A stretch of DNA of 64,000 nucleotides from a virus. The DNA lies in the IMG/VR virus record IMGVR_UViG_3300023174_000064, positions 1 to 64,000 of that record; one strand, 5' to 3'. The notes beneath the pieces were generated by a model. It did not search any database. It was not told where the DNA came from and worked only from the letters and a program-made list of their open reading frames with translations. The position numbers and the translations under genes are program-made. Shown one piece after another: positions 40,386 to 50,023 of this stretch (positions are counted from its first letter, which is position 1; every line of letters begins with the position of its first letter).

Positions 40386-41912
40386 TTAATCAATTCTATA
40401 ATTGTTTATTTTATTTGCGGAAGCAGCAAGTGAGTATCCAGAAATAGGACTTGCTCCATAAAAAATACTAGAACTGTAGAGAATTCCTGCTGTTGTTCCT
40501 CCAGTATTCACATTATCAATCAATGAAAAATTATTCATTGTGGCAGAAAAATTATCAGCAGACCACAACCAACCAAATGTTTTACCAGGAGCGTCTGTAA
40601 GTTGTTCTACCATATTACCTGTAAATTGGTAGAAAGTAGGAGCAGTATCAAGAGCAGGCGATCTGTGATCGTGTGTAGTCAAATTTCCAAAAAACATACA
40701 CGGACCTATTATTTTATTATTTGTGGCTGTAAAAAATAAAGGATTAGCAGCGCCAGTATAACCACGAGACGCACCAACAAAAACTTGAAGAACTCCAGCA
40801 GATTTTGGAACAGAATTTATAACTTGATTTCCGGATACAGTATAAGAACGAGTTCTTTGAATTTTCGCTCCATTATAAAAATTAATACAAGCAAAACCAC
40901 CTACGTCTGCCGATAATCCGCTTTGAGCAAATGGAGTTAAACCAGTACTGGTTGGCTCATAGTAAAAATTATTATTGTATATCTGACCTACTACAAATTG
41001 AGCGTTTACTTCTGCTGGTTGAGCTATTGGTAGAATATTTCTATAAAATGTATTATTTGAAATTATACTTCGATCATTTTGAATTTTAATGGATCGACCT
41101 TTACAGTTTCTGAAATGATTATTAGTTATTGTTGCAGCACTTTCATTAAATGTAATGCCGTTAATATCATTCGGAAGATAACCAAATACAGATAAACAAT
41201 CACAATCTGAATTACTATTTGATTGTGTCCAACCAGAAGAAACGTTTTCAAAATAACAACCAGAAACGTTTACATTTTTAGGATATGCGTTTCCTGAGCG
41301 TTGTATAGCAACTCCCACTGTTCCAGCAGAGTTTTGAGTTCCTGTTCCGTTTGCACGTGTATGATTTATTACCTGAGAATTTGTTAGATTTACGTATTTA
41401 CTACCACTAATAAATAGACCACCACCCCCAAGTCCTACCCCAAGATCGCCTCCTTGATATGAATTTAGGAACGCACAACGATCAATTTCTATTGTTCCCG
41501 TCATTCCTAGTGAATCTTCTATAGCAAGGCATGCAAGAGCTTTATTATTGCCGTCAAATTTAATTCCTTGCATTTTAACATCATACCCTTGATTTGAAAT
41601 AAACCACATATGTTGTGCTGTGGTTCCGCAAACTATTCGAGCGTCTTCGCCAATAATATGCAAAGTACGATTCATAGTTCTTTCTATTTGGCGATTAAAG
41701 CGCGGACCAGTTCCTGTTAACAGATAATCCCCTTTAGGAAAATACAAAACTGAATTAGTAATACCATTTGCGGCATTAAGAGCAGCACTGATACCTAATG
41801 TATCGTCTATTGTTCCGTTTCCTACTGCGCCGTAATCACGGACAGAAACTAATCTTGGATTTGTAAAGGTTATTCTTGTGTCTGTTCCGGTTAATTTTAT
41901 TGATGGTTCCAT
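40386..41912 (-). CDS. Second beta-helix tailspike protein
   Basis: A 508-residue protein with the same entry motif as its neighbour (V-R-D-Y-G-A-V-G-N-G-T-I-D-D near residue 24) and L-Y-F-P-K-G-D-Y-L-L, then repeated beta-strand segments to the C-terminus, typical of a pectate-lyase-like helix. It lacks the longer N-terminal part of the 569-residue protein, so it may attach differently. The two share little sequence beyond the entry motif and may target different glycans. An AATAAATA octamer lies 5 nt before the ATG. No Shine-Dalgarno sequence. Confidence 0.7.
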   Translation of the reverse strand: MEPSIKLTGTDTRITFTNPRLVSVRDYGAVGNGTIDDTLGISAALNAANGITNSVLYFPKGDYLLTGTGPRFNRQIERTMNRTLHIIGEDARIVCGTTAQHMWFISNQGYDVKMQGIKFDGNNKALACLAIEDSLGMTGTIEIDRCAFLNSYQGGDLGVGLGGGGLFISGSKYVNLTNSQVINHTRANGTGTQNSAGTVGVAIQRSGNAYPKNVNVSGCYFENVSSGWTQSNSNSDCDCLSVFGYLPNDINGITFNESAATITNNHFRNCKGRSIKIQNDRSIISNNTFYRNILPIAQPAEVNAQFVVGQIYNNNFYYEPTSTGLTPFAQSGLSADVGGFACINFYNGAKIQRTRSYTVSGNQVINSVPKSAGVLQVFVGASRGYTGAANPLFFTATNNKIIGPCMFFGNLTTHDHRSPALDTAPTFYQFTGNMVEQLTDAPGKTFGWLWSADNFSATMNNFSLIDNVNTGGTTAGILYSSSIFYGASPISGYSLAASANKINNYRID

Positions 41913-41917
41913 GATTA

Positions 41918-41925
41918 TATTTATT
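41918..41925 (-). promoter_or_regulatory. Late-type octamer AATAAATA, leaderless arrangement
   Basis: Minus strand, then TAATC (5 nt) and the ATG at 41912. One mismatch to TATAAATA. Confidence 0.5.
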
Positions 41926-41943
41926 GTTATTTAAAATTAAACA

Positions 41944-44900
41944 TTATGGTGGGCATGAAGATATTGTGATGTTGGGATTAGTTATTCCTCGTAAATATTT
42001 AAAATCATTTATTGTAATTTTACCAAAAGAAATTCCAGGAATTAATTTTATATCGTAATCCCAAGACGGGAACACGTAGGTCGGAACATTAAATCTGGTA
42101 GTACACCCAGTAGTTGATGCAAGAGTTGTGGTATTTCTTAAATTATAACTTGCGTAATTTTGTATTACCGGTATTTCTGTTATAACAGTATATGATGGAG
42201 GAGTATCTGTGGTAGAAGTATCCCAAATGCCACAAGTCAATCCTCCTAGCGCATAAGTTATTCCTGTTGTATTATTTATAGCTTGAATAATTTGATTATT
42301 AAATGTGGTTCTCCAAATATATTTGAAGTTGCGTAGTTTAGCTCCTGTAGTAACGTAAAGATCTCTGTATGAGATTGCTGTTGTTGATGAGCTACTACTT
42401 TGAGAAACTTTTCCGCCTAATAGAGTATTCAAGCTTGCAACATGAGAATTTAAAGTAATTCCGTGTGCTGTGCGTTCAGCTGCAGTAAGTCCACCATCAC
42501 CACCATTCCACAGATAAAATATTTCAGCTCCCAATAAGAATGTGTGTGTTATATTCTCATAATAATATCTGCGATCTAAATTATATTTTGAATCTGTATA
42601 ACCCAAACCGTTTATCCAAGGTTGTAGTGGTGTGGATGGAGAACTGCGTTTGCAACTTCTAGTTTCTTGTTGGTCAACAACAAATGCAGTCCAAGCAGAT
42701 GACGGTAATTGTTGTCCACTATCATCTAATACCAATCGGGTTGGATCTGAATCTGATATTGACCAAGACGTTAATATTCCACCCAATTCTCCGTACAGAT
42801 AAGGAGAAGCTGCTGTTCCAAATATGGCACTAAACGGTTGTTGATGTCCATTTAAATCTGGTGGTGGATTATTTGTAGTAATTACACAATCGTAATTACT
42901 GCCTCGTAGACCTGGTATTTTTGTCTTTGTATAATTCCATAATGCTTGATTTAAACCAGCAACTCCAAGAGAACGTAAAGCATTATTCCAAGCTAAATAT
43001 GCAGTATTTCCACTACCGGCTCCCTGTAATACTGCATCTAAATTCACACCTTGTAATTGAGTACTTAATGCTGTAATTCCGTGTTTAGATTGAGTAAATC
43101 TGGCATCTGATGTGATTGCTCTTAGTACTTCTGCATCTGTTGTTTTAATACTATTTTTTAGACCAGGTATACTCCAATTAGAGAATGAACCAACAGCATC
43201 TTCATTATCAAATGCCCAATAATCAAATGTTACTCCATTACTTACTAGTCCGTCTATCCACGGATTCCACTCTGCTTGTACTTTAGTTATTGCGTCATCA
43301 AACCAAGGACTGTAAGTTAATCCCAGACCAGCTGTATCAAAAGTAGAACCCAAGAAAGCTTTTTGGAAGTGGTAACGATAAGTTCCAAGTACACGTTTAC
43401 CTGGTGCAATAGTCTTAAACTTGTCTGCAATAGCCGTAAACCCGGTAATTGTTTGTTTTGCAAGCAGAGATTCATTCACAGAGAATGGTGCACCCGGATC
43501 GATTTGAGTAATACCATTTACCCACACTATAGGTATTATATGAGACAATGATGTACTTCCAATCCAAGGTTCCCAATACGCAACATATACTGCAGGTGTT
43601 GTAGCTACTGCAATTGCGCTTAGTGTTGTGTTTAATTTTAAATTGTTTTCATCATAGTAAGAACCACCTGATGTTCCTAACATCACATTAATTGCGTAAT
43701 GGCGACTTGGTGGTATTGCTCCTACCCCAGGAACAGCCGTATAAGCGTATTTAAACGAATTATTTACTGTTAATTCTCGTTCTAGCCGAATTGGTTGATT
43801 GCCGGTCAACGTCATTAATACATCAACACCACTATAAGTTACACCAACACTGTTTGTATTATATGGAATTGGTTGTGACCAAGCAACATTCCAAGTTTTA
43901 TTGTTTGATCCAGATATTGGATATAAAGTAAGGCCAGTGTCTGTTCCTTCTTTTGGTAATGGGAACGTGTTTGCAGCACTGGCTCCGGTGTAACCAACGT
44001 GGAATCGATAATATACTCTGCTGGCCGGTCCTGTTGCGTACGGACCTGTTGCAGACCATGAAGCACCAGGATAAATTGGATTGTACGCACTGATACCAAC
44101 AACGTCTTCAATTTGAATGGTTGCAGATCCTTCAGAATACGACCAAGTAATACCTCGTGTGCATTTTCCTATTTGATATTGATACGGCTCAAACTGATAA
44201 GTGAGTCCTTCTGGTGCAATATATGTTGGTACTAAACTACTGCCGTAAGACAGATAATTTGCAGTATCACCACCTCTTGCTGTAGAATTTGGTGGACCTC
44301 CCCATCCGTACAAGTAACCATCACTTGGACCAACCCAACCTGGTACGGCTTCTGCCCATCCATATTGTCGAGCAGTTAATCCTCTAGTATTATAAGTTGG
44401 GAGCAGATCAATAAATGCGTAACCACCAGTACTATTAAAAGTGACACCAGACCATGGGCAGGTTTGAGGCACCGCATAATCTTTCCTCTCACCTAGCTGC
44501 ATTTTATTGTGACCTTTTGCTCTCACTGTTTCGGTTACAAAATATTCCGCAGTGGTTGTGTTTGAACCAGAACCTTCGCTTATTGCTCTAGGTTCTCCTG
44601 CTTCTAATAGTAGTACGGCATCGCCCAGATAAGCAGAAATGTGACCACTATCCGAATTTGTTTTTTCATCTCGACCATTAACACCTTTACCCCAAATACC
44701 AAATATTAACGGTTTATTAAAATTATCGTTCGTTTGTGGAGTTCCGTCTGAATTCCAACTTGTATTAGTTAAAAAATTAGAGTGAAAACGTGGTATAACA
44801 TGTTCGGACTTCCACACAAAACAATTTTCTCCAGCAAAATAACCCCAAGGCGGAAGTACTTTACTGTTTATTTGGCCTCGGTCCACATATTTTTTCATTT

Positions 44901-47900
44901 CGTAATAATAAAGAGTGTCTATATCCGAATCTTGTGCTGCATTAACAAACCAGTTATACAATTCGGAAATTGCTGATCCAGTAGTTCCGGGAGCAGGGCT
45001 TTCGCTTGCCAGAGCAGCTTGTAGTAATACTCCGTAAGGGTAAAATTGATATCCATTTCGTGTGGTTTCCCATCCTGCAGTATTACAAGAACCAAAATTA
45101 ACTACTAAATTGTTTGGCATTATGCGGCTAATAACCCACTTCCACGCGTTATTAGCCCATGCACCATACGAAATACCAGGTACACTTGTGTTAAAATAAT
45201 CTGGTGTGTTTGCAGTATCCCATAAACGTCGGTCTCCGGCACGTTTAGTAGCAGTTAATACCTTAATAAAGTCCGGCATGGATTGAGCTGCGTAGCCCCA
45301 TCCTTCCATCCAATGCCCGGTTTGATCTGCACTTGTGCAACCGTACAACATACGTTCCAAACATGAAGCCCACGTTTCTGCCCACATATTATAAGCTGCA
45401 AGCAATCCTTGTCGCTGTGTGTTGTTTATTGCGTACGGATAAACGTACATTGCTGCCAACATTCTGTTTGCAGCAGGTGTTATATTTTGATTGCTAGTAA
45501 TGTAACCTTTATTGTCTGGATCTGGATAAAAATATCCACCACCAACTTTATATGTGTTATACCAGTATTTCTCACCAGTTCTGCCGGTACCAGGTTCTTC
45601 CCATATACTTCCTGGAGCTCCATCAGGATAAACGTAAGCGTCTTTAGGGGTACCGTCTGGCCAATACTTTCTGGTGCAATACCAAGGTCTTCCTTCTTCT
45701 GTGTGTTTCACACCATCAAAAATTTCTTTAACAAACAAGTTTCTAACATCATTCAATATTGGTCCCCAACTAGCGTCTGTTAATAGTGTTATTGGTGAAA
45801 TCACAGGATCAACACTAGAGGTTGCTCCTATGATATTATGCATAATATTAAGAAGACCTTCAAGTGCCCATCCGTCAAACAAATACATTCCAGTATCTGC
45901 AGACCATCCCTGTGGTGACCAAGTATTTAAAGTGACTCCTTGTGCTTTAATGTAATCTAAAGTAGCACCTAGTGGAAACGGTGTTTGACGAACACCAGGA
46001 CCACACAAGCCCATTGGATAATTCTGGTTTGCTTCTAATCTCCAAAGTTGAGTTGTATTAGCTCCACCGTTTGAAATTGACAATCCATTACCACTTCTTG
46101 CTAACGGATAATGTGATCGGTATTCTGCTAAAAGTATTTTTAAATTATTTAAAATTTCTGTGTTTAATGCATCTAAATTAGCTTGAGATTTAATACCAGA
46201 AACAATACCACCATTGTTTTGTAAAATTTGTCGTTGATATTTCCAAGCAGTTCCTAAAACTTTTAAATACGTTGAAACAGTATATACTTGTGTGGCATCA
46301 ATCTCATGTAAAACTTGAAGTAGTTTATTTCTTACAAGATTATAAGAAGTACTACTATTATATGTGGTGGATGGAACATAATTACCGTATAATGGATTTA
46401 TGGTGCTTATGCCGTATAATAAAACATCATTAAATGAATACGGTCGTTTTATTAAATTCTTACCACCAGTTATACCGGAAGTAAACCCAAACAGTCTTGA
46501 TTCAACAATAGTGTTATTACTACTCAATAATCCATACGAATAATTTATATTATTAAAATTATTATACAAATTATATGTTGTGGTTGCGCAAGCTCCGGCT
46601 ATTGCGGTTAATCCGGCAACCACCGAACCAATATCAGCACCAGAATAAAATATATTTTCTGTGCGTGGAGTTAATCTTCCGGTTGATTTGGGACGAAATA
46701 CCCCGGTTGCTGTATTATCAGCGTATGTACTGTAATTTACTCCCGTTGTTTTCTTTTTTGGTGCAGTTATTGTATACAAATCACTAACGTGTGTGTCTGC
46801 AAACGATTTCATGCTTTGGTAAAGGGAATCTGGTAGAACCTCACCGTAAGAATACGTGAAAGAATTTATGGGAGCTGTAGTAGTGCCCGATATAGTTGTT
46901 ACTGTGATTGCATTAGGACCAACAGTTATTCCAACAGGAGTGACTAATGTTAATCCGCTTATTGTGTTTGCAATCACATTTACAGCAATACCACCAATAG
47001 TAACACTTTGTGTGTTTGATAAATAATTTCCAGATATTGTTAAAGTAGTTCCACCACTAATTAATCCAAAACTTGGTGTTACGCTTGTTATAATTGGATT
47101 AAAACCAATAGAACCGGTATCTGTTGTACTTGGACTGCTTTCTCCTCGAATTAAATCATAACTTGTAACATAATAAGTGTAAACAGTACCGGGTGTTGCA
47201 GTATAATCATTAAATTGTTCACTAGTAGTAATTCCTATGTTTTCTAATGTTGGTAAATTCCTATAAATTTTATATCCACTTATACCAGAAATACTATTCC
47301 ATGTTATATTTACACGATCTGTATACACACCATCAGAAGCTGAAACTCCGGAAGGAGGAAATATAAATCCTCTAGTCAATGAAGCATATCCAGTTACACC
47401 AAAATTACTGTCTCCTAATGCACACGAAGATTTAAGAGCGTAAATATATTCTCGACCAATCAAAACATTAGAATCAGTGTAAGCAGTATTAGTAGTGGTT
47501 GCTAACAACGAAAGAGTTTGAGGAGGAACAGACGTATCGTATCGATACACTTTGTAAGCGGTTGCTCCAGTTACTCCGTTCCAACTCAAAATAACACGAT
47601 TAAAATAACTGCCATTAGATGTTGTAAAATTAGCAGGAGCGGTTAATCCTCTCCAACCATAAGCAGGAGAACTTAAATTACTTTCTAAAGTAAATCCATT
47701 TTGTATAACAAAAGATTTAATATTATATTTAAATAAAGTACCAGGCAAAGAAACAGTATCAAAAAAAGTATTAGTGGAAACAGTTCCTGCTAGTATGGTA
47801 TCGTTTTTGAATACTTTATATCCGTTTACTCCTGCTATATTATTCCATTGAACTAAAATTTTATCTTCATATGTACCGTAACTTGCTGTTACTCCTCTAG

Positions 47901-48069
47901 GAATAAAACCAGGCCCCAACGAGCCCGCACTACTTATTAAATTACCAGAAAATAATAATATTTTATACTTTATTTTTTTTTTAATTTTAAATGAAATTAA
48001 ATTACCGGAATCAAAAGTTTTGTTTCCTGTTAATATAGAAGTATCTTGTTGTAATATTTTTAATTTCAT
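41944..48069 (-). CDS. Giant 2041-aa multi-domain virion protein with FN3, IPT and enzyme-like domains
   Basis: A 2041-residue protein. Residues about 50-320 hold three fibronectin-III-like modules (KILVQWNNIAGVNGYKVFKN pattern, repeated with V-T-G-A-T-A-Y-K-V-Y and I-S-G-I-S-G-Y-K-I-Y). Residues about 325-403 are an IPT/TIG domain (ITSVTPSFGLISGGTTLTIS). Residues about 420-1100 look like an alpha/alpha toroid of a polysaccharide lyase (TGHWMEGWGYAAQSMPDF; GYFAGENCFVWKSEHVIPRF), followed by beta domains. Residues about 1490-1850 resemble a TIM-barrel glycoside hydrolase (YWEPWIG; DYWAFDNEDAVG). Two depolymerase-like units in one protein is unusual. Enzyme classes are inferred from patterns only. 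No Shine-Dalgarno sequence at the ATG. Confidence 0.65.
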   Translation of the reverse strand: MKLKILQQDTSILTGNKTFDSGNLISFKIKKKIKYKILLFSGNLISSAGSLGPGFIPRGVTASYGTYEDKILVQWNNIAGVNGYKVFKNDTILAGTVSTNTFFDTVSLPGTLFKYNIKSFVIQNGFTLESNLSSPAYGWRGLTAPANFTTSNGSYFNRVILSWNGVTGATAYKVYRYDTSVPPQTLSLLATTTNTAYTDSNVLIGREYIYALKSSCALGDSNFGVTGYASLTRGFIFPPSGVSASDGVYTDRVNITWNSISGISGYKIYRNLPTLENIGITTSEQFNDYTATPGTVYTYYVTSYDLIRGESSPSTTDTGSIGFNPIITSVTPSFGLISGGTTLTISGNYLSNTQSVTIGGIAVNVIANTISGLTLVTPVGITVGPNAITVTTISGTTTAPINSFTYSYGEVLPDSLYQSMKSFADTHVSDLYTITAPKKKTTGVNYSTYADNTATGVFRPKSTGRLTPRTENIFYSGADIGSVVAGLTAIAGACATTTYNLYNNFNNINYSYGLLSSNNTIVESRLFGFTSGITGGKNLIKRPYSFNDVLLYGISTINPLYGNYVPSTTYNSSTSYNLVRNKLLQVLHEIDATQVYTVSTYLKVLGTAWKYQRQILQNNGGIVSGIKSQANLDALNTEILNNLKILLAEYRSHYPLARSGNGLSISNGGANTTQLWRLEANQNYPMGLCGPGVRQTPFPLGATLDYIKAQGVTLNTWSPQGWSADTGMYLFDGWALEGLLNIMHNIIGATSSVDPVISPITLLTDASWGPILNDVRNLFVKEIFDGVKHTEEGRPWYCTRKYWPDGTPKDAYVYPDGAPGSIWEEPGTGRTGEKYWYNTYKVGGGYFYPDPDNKGYITSNQNITPAANRMLAAMYVYPYAINNTQRQGLLAAYNMWAETWASCLERMLYGCTSADQTGHWMEGWGYAAQSMPDFIKVLTATKRAGDRRLWDTANTPDYFNTSVPGISYGAWANNAWKWVISRIMPNNLVVNFGSCNTAGWETTRNGYQFYPYGVLLQAALASESPAPGTTGSAISELYNWFVNAAQDSDIDTLYYYEMKKYVDRGQINSKVLPPWGYFAGENCFVWKSEHVIPRFHSNFLTNTSWNSDGTPQTNDNFNKPLIFGIWGKGVNGRDEKTNSDSGHISAYLGDAVLLLEAGEPRAISEGSGSNTTTAEYFVTETVRAKGHNKMQLGERKDYAVPQTCPWSGVTFNSTGGYAFIDLLPTYNTRGLTARQYGWAEAVPGWVGPSDGYLYGWGGPPNSTARGGDTANYLSYGSSLVPTYIAPEGLTYQFEPYQYQIGKCTRGITWSYSEGSATIQIEDVVGISAYNPIYPGASWSATGPYATGPASRVYYRFHVGYTGASAANTFPLPKEGTDTGLTLYPISGSNNKTWNVAWSQPIPYNTNSVGVTYSGVDVLMTLTGNQPIRLERELTVNNSFKYAYTAVPGVGAIPPSRHYAINVMLGTSGGSYYDENNLKLNTTLSAIAVATTPAVYVAYWEPWIGSTSLSHIIPIVWVNGITQIDPGAPFSVNESLLAKQTITGFTAIADKFKTIAPGKRVLGTYRYHFQKAFLGSTFDTAGLGLTYSPWFDDAITKVQAEWNPWIDGLVSNGVTFDYWAFDNEDAVGSFSNWSIPGLKNSIKTTDAEVLRAITSDARFTQSKHGITALSTQLQGVNLDAVLQGAGSGNTAYLAWNNALRSLGVAGLNQALWNYTKTKIPGLRGSNYDCVITTNNPPPDLNGHQQPFSAIFGTAASPYLYGELGGILTSWSISDSDPTRLVLDDSGQQLPSSAWTAFVVDQQETRSCKRSSPSTPLQPWINGLGYTDSKYNLDRRYYYENITHTFLLGAEIFYLWNGGDGGLTAAERTAHGITLNSHVASLNTLLGGKVSQSSSSSTTAISYRDLYVTTGAKLRNFKYIWRTTFNNQIIQAINNTTGITYALGGLTCGIWDTSTTDTPPSYTVITEIPVIQNYASYNLRNTTTLASTTGCTTRFNVPTYVFPSWDYDIKLIPGISFGKITINDFKYLRGITNPNITISSCPP

Positions 48070-48075
48070 TTTTAA

Positions 48076-48327
48076 TTAAATAGGATTTGGTGAAATATCA
48101 CTTTCAATCTCTTCATCTTTTGGTTTGGTTGGTTGAACTGGTGGTACTAATGGTGGACCGAAATAATATTCTGGCTGTTGTGTTTGTAATAATGGAAAAT
48201 TTATTTGAGCAGATATAATTAAAGTTTTGTTTATATTTTTAATGTACATAAAGTACACATCATTTGCTAAAAATTGTTTCAGCAAAACTTTAATATTTTT
48301 TTCAGATTGTTTGACCTTCAGCTTCAT
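48076..48327 (-). CDS. Small hypothetical protein, 83 aa
   Basis: An 83-residue protein with SD AGGA. The N-terminal half is basic with a helix and a strand (KNIKVLLKQFLANDVYFMYI), and the C-terminal third is Pro-rich and acidic (QPTKPKDEEIESDISPNPI). It is adjacent to the giant virion protein (6 nt between the genes), so a role as its partner or attachment adaptor is possible. No family recognised. Confidence 0.55.
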   Translation of the reverse strand: MKLKVKQSEKNIKVLLKQFLANDVYFMYIKNINKTLIISAQINFPLLQTQQPEYYFGPPLVPPVQPTKPKDEEIESDISPNPI

Positions 48328-48339
48328 AGTTGTTCCTAA

Positions 48340-48747
48340 TTATTCAGGATTTACTTGAAGTCTGCCTTCTAATAATTTTTCAGAATACGTTACACCAATT
48401 AAAAGTTTTAAATCATAAAATAATTTTCCAACAGGTAATGAATTAGTAGTTTTTTTATCCAGTTCTATCAGAATACCACCATCTAAAGATGTAGTATTGT
48501 AATTAACATTAAGCCGAATACCACCGTATTCAGCTCCAGTACCAGGAGAACTGGCCCCAGTATACCCATATGTCACGCCATTTGTGGTGGCAAAAACTAA
48601 TGGGAAATCGGCGGTTTTATATCTTTCTATTTTAAGTTCAGCCGTATAGGAAGAAAGGTCTACACCAACATCAGAATCGGAAAGATACTGTATCCAAGCA
48701 TTTAAATTACAATTTTTATTTACATCAAGATCGTATTGTGCTGCCAT
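48340..48747 (-). CDS. Conserved phage structural protein, immunoglobulin-like
   Basis: A 135-residue beta-rich protein with the pattern V-D-L-S-S-Y-T-A-E-L-K-I, then G-G-I-L-I-E-L-D-K-K-T-T-N-S-L-P-V-G, then F-Y-D-L-K-L, ending in LEGRLQVNPE. This arrangement is common among small structural proteins of tailed phages (baseplate or neck-attached Ig-like proteins). It lies at the border between the tail module and the sugar cluster. A GATAAATG octamer lies upstream; no clear Shine-Dalgarno sequence. Confidence 0.6.
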   Translation of the reverse strand: MAAQYDLDVNKNCNLNAWIQYLSDSDVGVDLSSYTAELKIERYKTADFPLVFATTNGVTYGYTGASSPGTGAEYGGIRLNVNYNTTSLDGGILIELDKKTTNSLPVGKLFYDLKLLIGVTYSEKLLEGRLQVNPE

Positions 48748-48761
48748 ACAATATATATCAT

Positions 48762-50006
48762 TTATCTGCTGACAGTTTTTCTTTCTTTAAACTTGGATTT
48801 AACAGCGTGTGCTGGAAAAAGAGCAGGTTTATGATCTTTTCTTTCGCTTTGCTTTTTGGCTTGTTCGTCCATCTGCCTAATAATTTCCATTTGATTAGTG
48901 TCTTCAAAGAACTTTAAGTACTGATTTAAATTGTTTTGTACCCGATCGATATCATTCTCTGGAAGACGATTTTCCATCAAAAGTTTCTTACAAGCAGCAT
49001 AACCCATATGGGCCTTTCCTGCGTAAAAAGCAGTCGAACCAATTTCGTCTAAAATTCCATATTTATAAACGTCCTCAGACACGAATAGGATATCTTCGGC
49101 TGGATATGGGATATCCATAGCCATCTTGGCGTATAAGAAACCTAGACGGGGATGACCCATCAGTCTGTAAATTTTAGCGATTTGGTGTAAAGGTTCAGCA
49201 CGAATTGGTCTGAGTTCCCAGGCTTCTAAAAATGCTTGTTGAATTTCTATCCATGGTTTATTTAAGAGACCACGGCACATACCAATACGATATGCTGCGT
49301 AATATTGTTCCTCTTCCCAACCACCCATCATTATTCGTTTTACGTAAGCTTGTTCTGCTTTTTCCCATTGTTGAGAATCAAAATAACTTTGAGCAAGATA
49401 GAACTGATAACGAATGTTATCTGGCTCGTCTACCAGAGCCTTTTCTAGCATTTCTGCGTCTCTTTTGTATTTTTCTACAGGTTCGATACCTACGTTACGG
49501 GCTCCCATTGTTCTAGCAACAATTCCGTATTGACCTTCAATTTTTGCAATTTTTGGTTGTTGGTTTTCAGTTGTTGGATATTCGTGAAGAATACCAACAT
49601 ACTTCCATCCGCGACCTGTTCGGAAGATTTGAGTTCTCCACCACGAGAAATCTTGACGACGGAACTGTAAAGCAAATGCGTCAAGTTCTTCTGAAATATT
49701 TGTTGGAAATTTAAATGTACCTTGAATAAAATCGTCAGCGTCAATCATCCACGCCCAATCAGCTTTACCATCACATAACTTTAAAGCTTCTGATCGATTA
49801 TGACCGAACGAAACCCACGGTTGTTCGTGTAGCTCTCCTGGAATACCCTTCTCTGCAAAATAAGACCGAATAAGATCTTGAGTGCCATCTGTTGATCCAG
49901 TATCAACAATTACCCAATAATCAATATACTTATGGACAGAATCCAGACACTCTTTAATAATGTGAGTTTCATTCTTTACGATCATTGACAGACATAATTT
50001 AGGCAT
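48762..50006 (-). CDS. Family 2 glycosyltransferase with C-terminal TPR-like helices
   Basis: A 414-residue protein. Residues 1-110 are a GT-A (family 2) domain: L-S-M-I-V-K-N-E, then V-D-T-G-S-T-D-G-T (near residue 36) and the D-A-D-D motif (M-I-D-A-D-D-F) for metal and nucleotide-sugar binding. Residues about 180-360 look like TPR or related helix repeats (DNIRYQFYLAQSYFDSQQWE). Such GT2-TPR proteins are known in phages and bacteria. Its likely role is to add a sugar in the glycan pathway that follows. A good SD (GGAG) precedes the ATG. Its composition is less AT-rich than the genes to the right. Confidence 0.8.
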   Translation of the reverse strand: MPKLCLSMIVKNETHIIKECLDSVHKYIDYWVIVDTGSTDGTQDLIRSYFAEKGIPGELHEQPWVSFGHNRSEALKLCDGKADWAWMIDADDFIQGTFKFPTNISEELDAFALQFRRQDFSWWRTQIFRTGRGWKYVGILHEYPTTENQQPKIAKIEGQYGIVARTMGARNVGIEPVEKYKRDAEMLEKALVDEPDNIRYQFYLAQSYFDSQQWEKAEQAYVKRIMMGGWEEEQYYAAYRIGMCRGLLNKPWIEIQQAFLEAWELRPIRAEPLHQIAKIYRLMGHPRLGFLYAKMAMDIPYPAEDILFVSEDVYKYGILDEIGSTAFYAGKAHMGYAACKKLLMENRLPENDIDRVQNNLNQYLKFFEDTNQMEIIRQMDEQAKKQSERKDHKPALFPAHAVKSKFKERKTVSR

Positions 50007-50023
50007 AGTATAAATCTCCGTAC

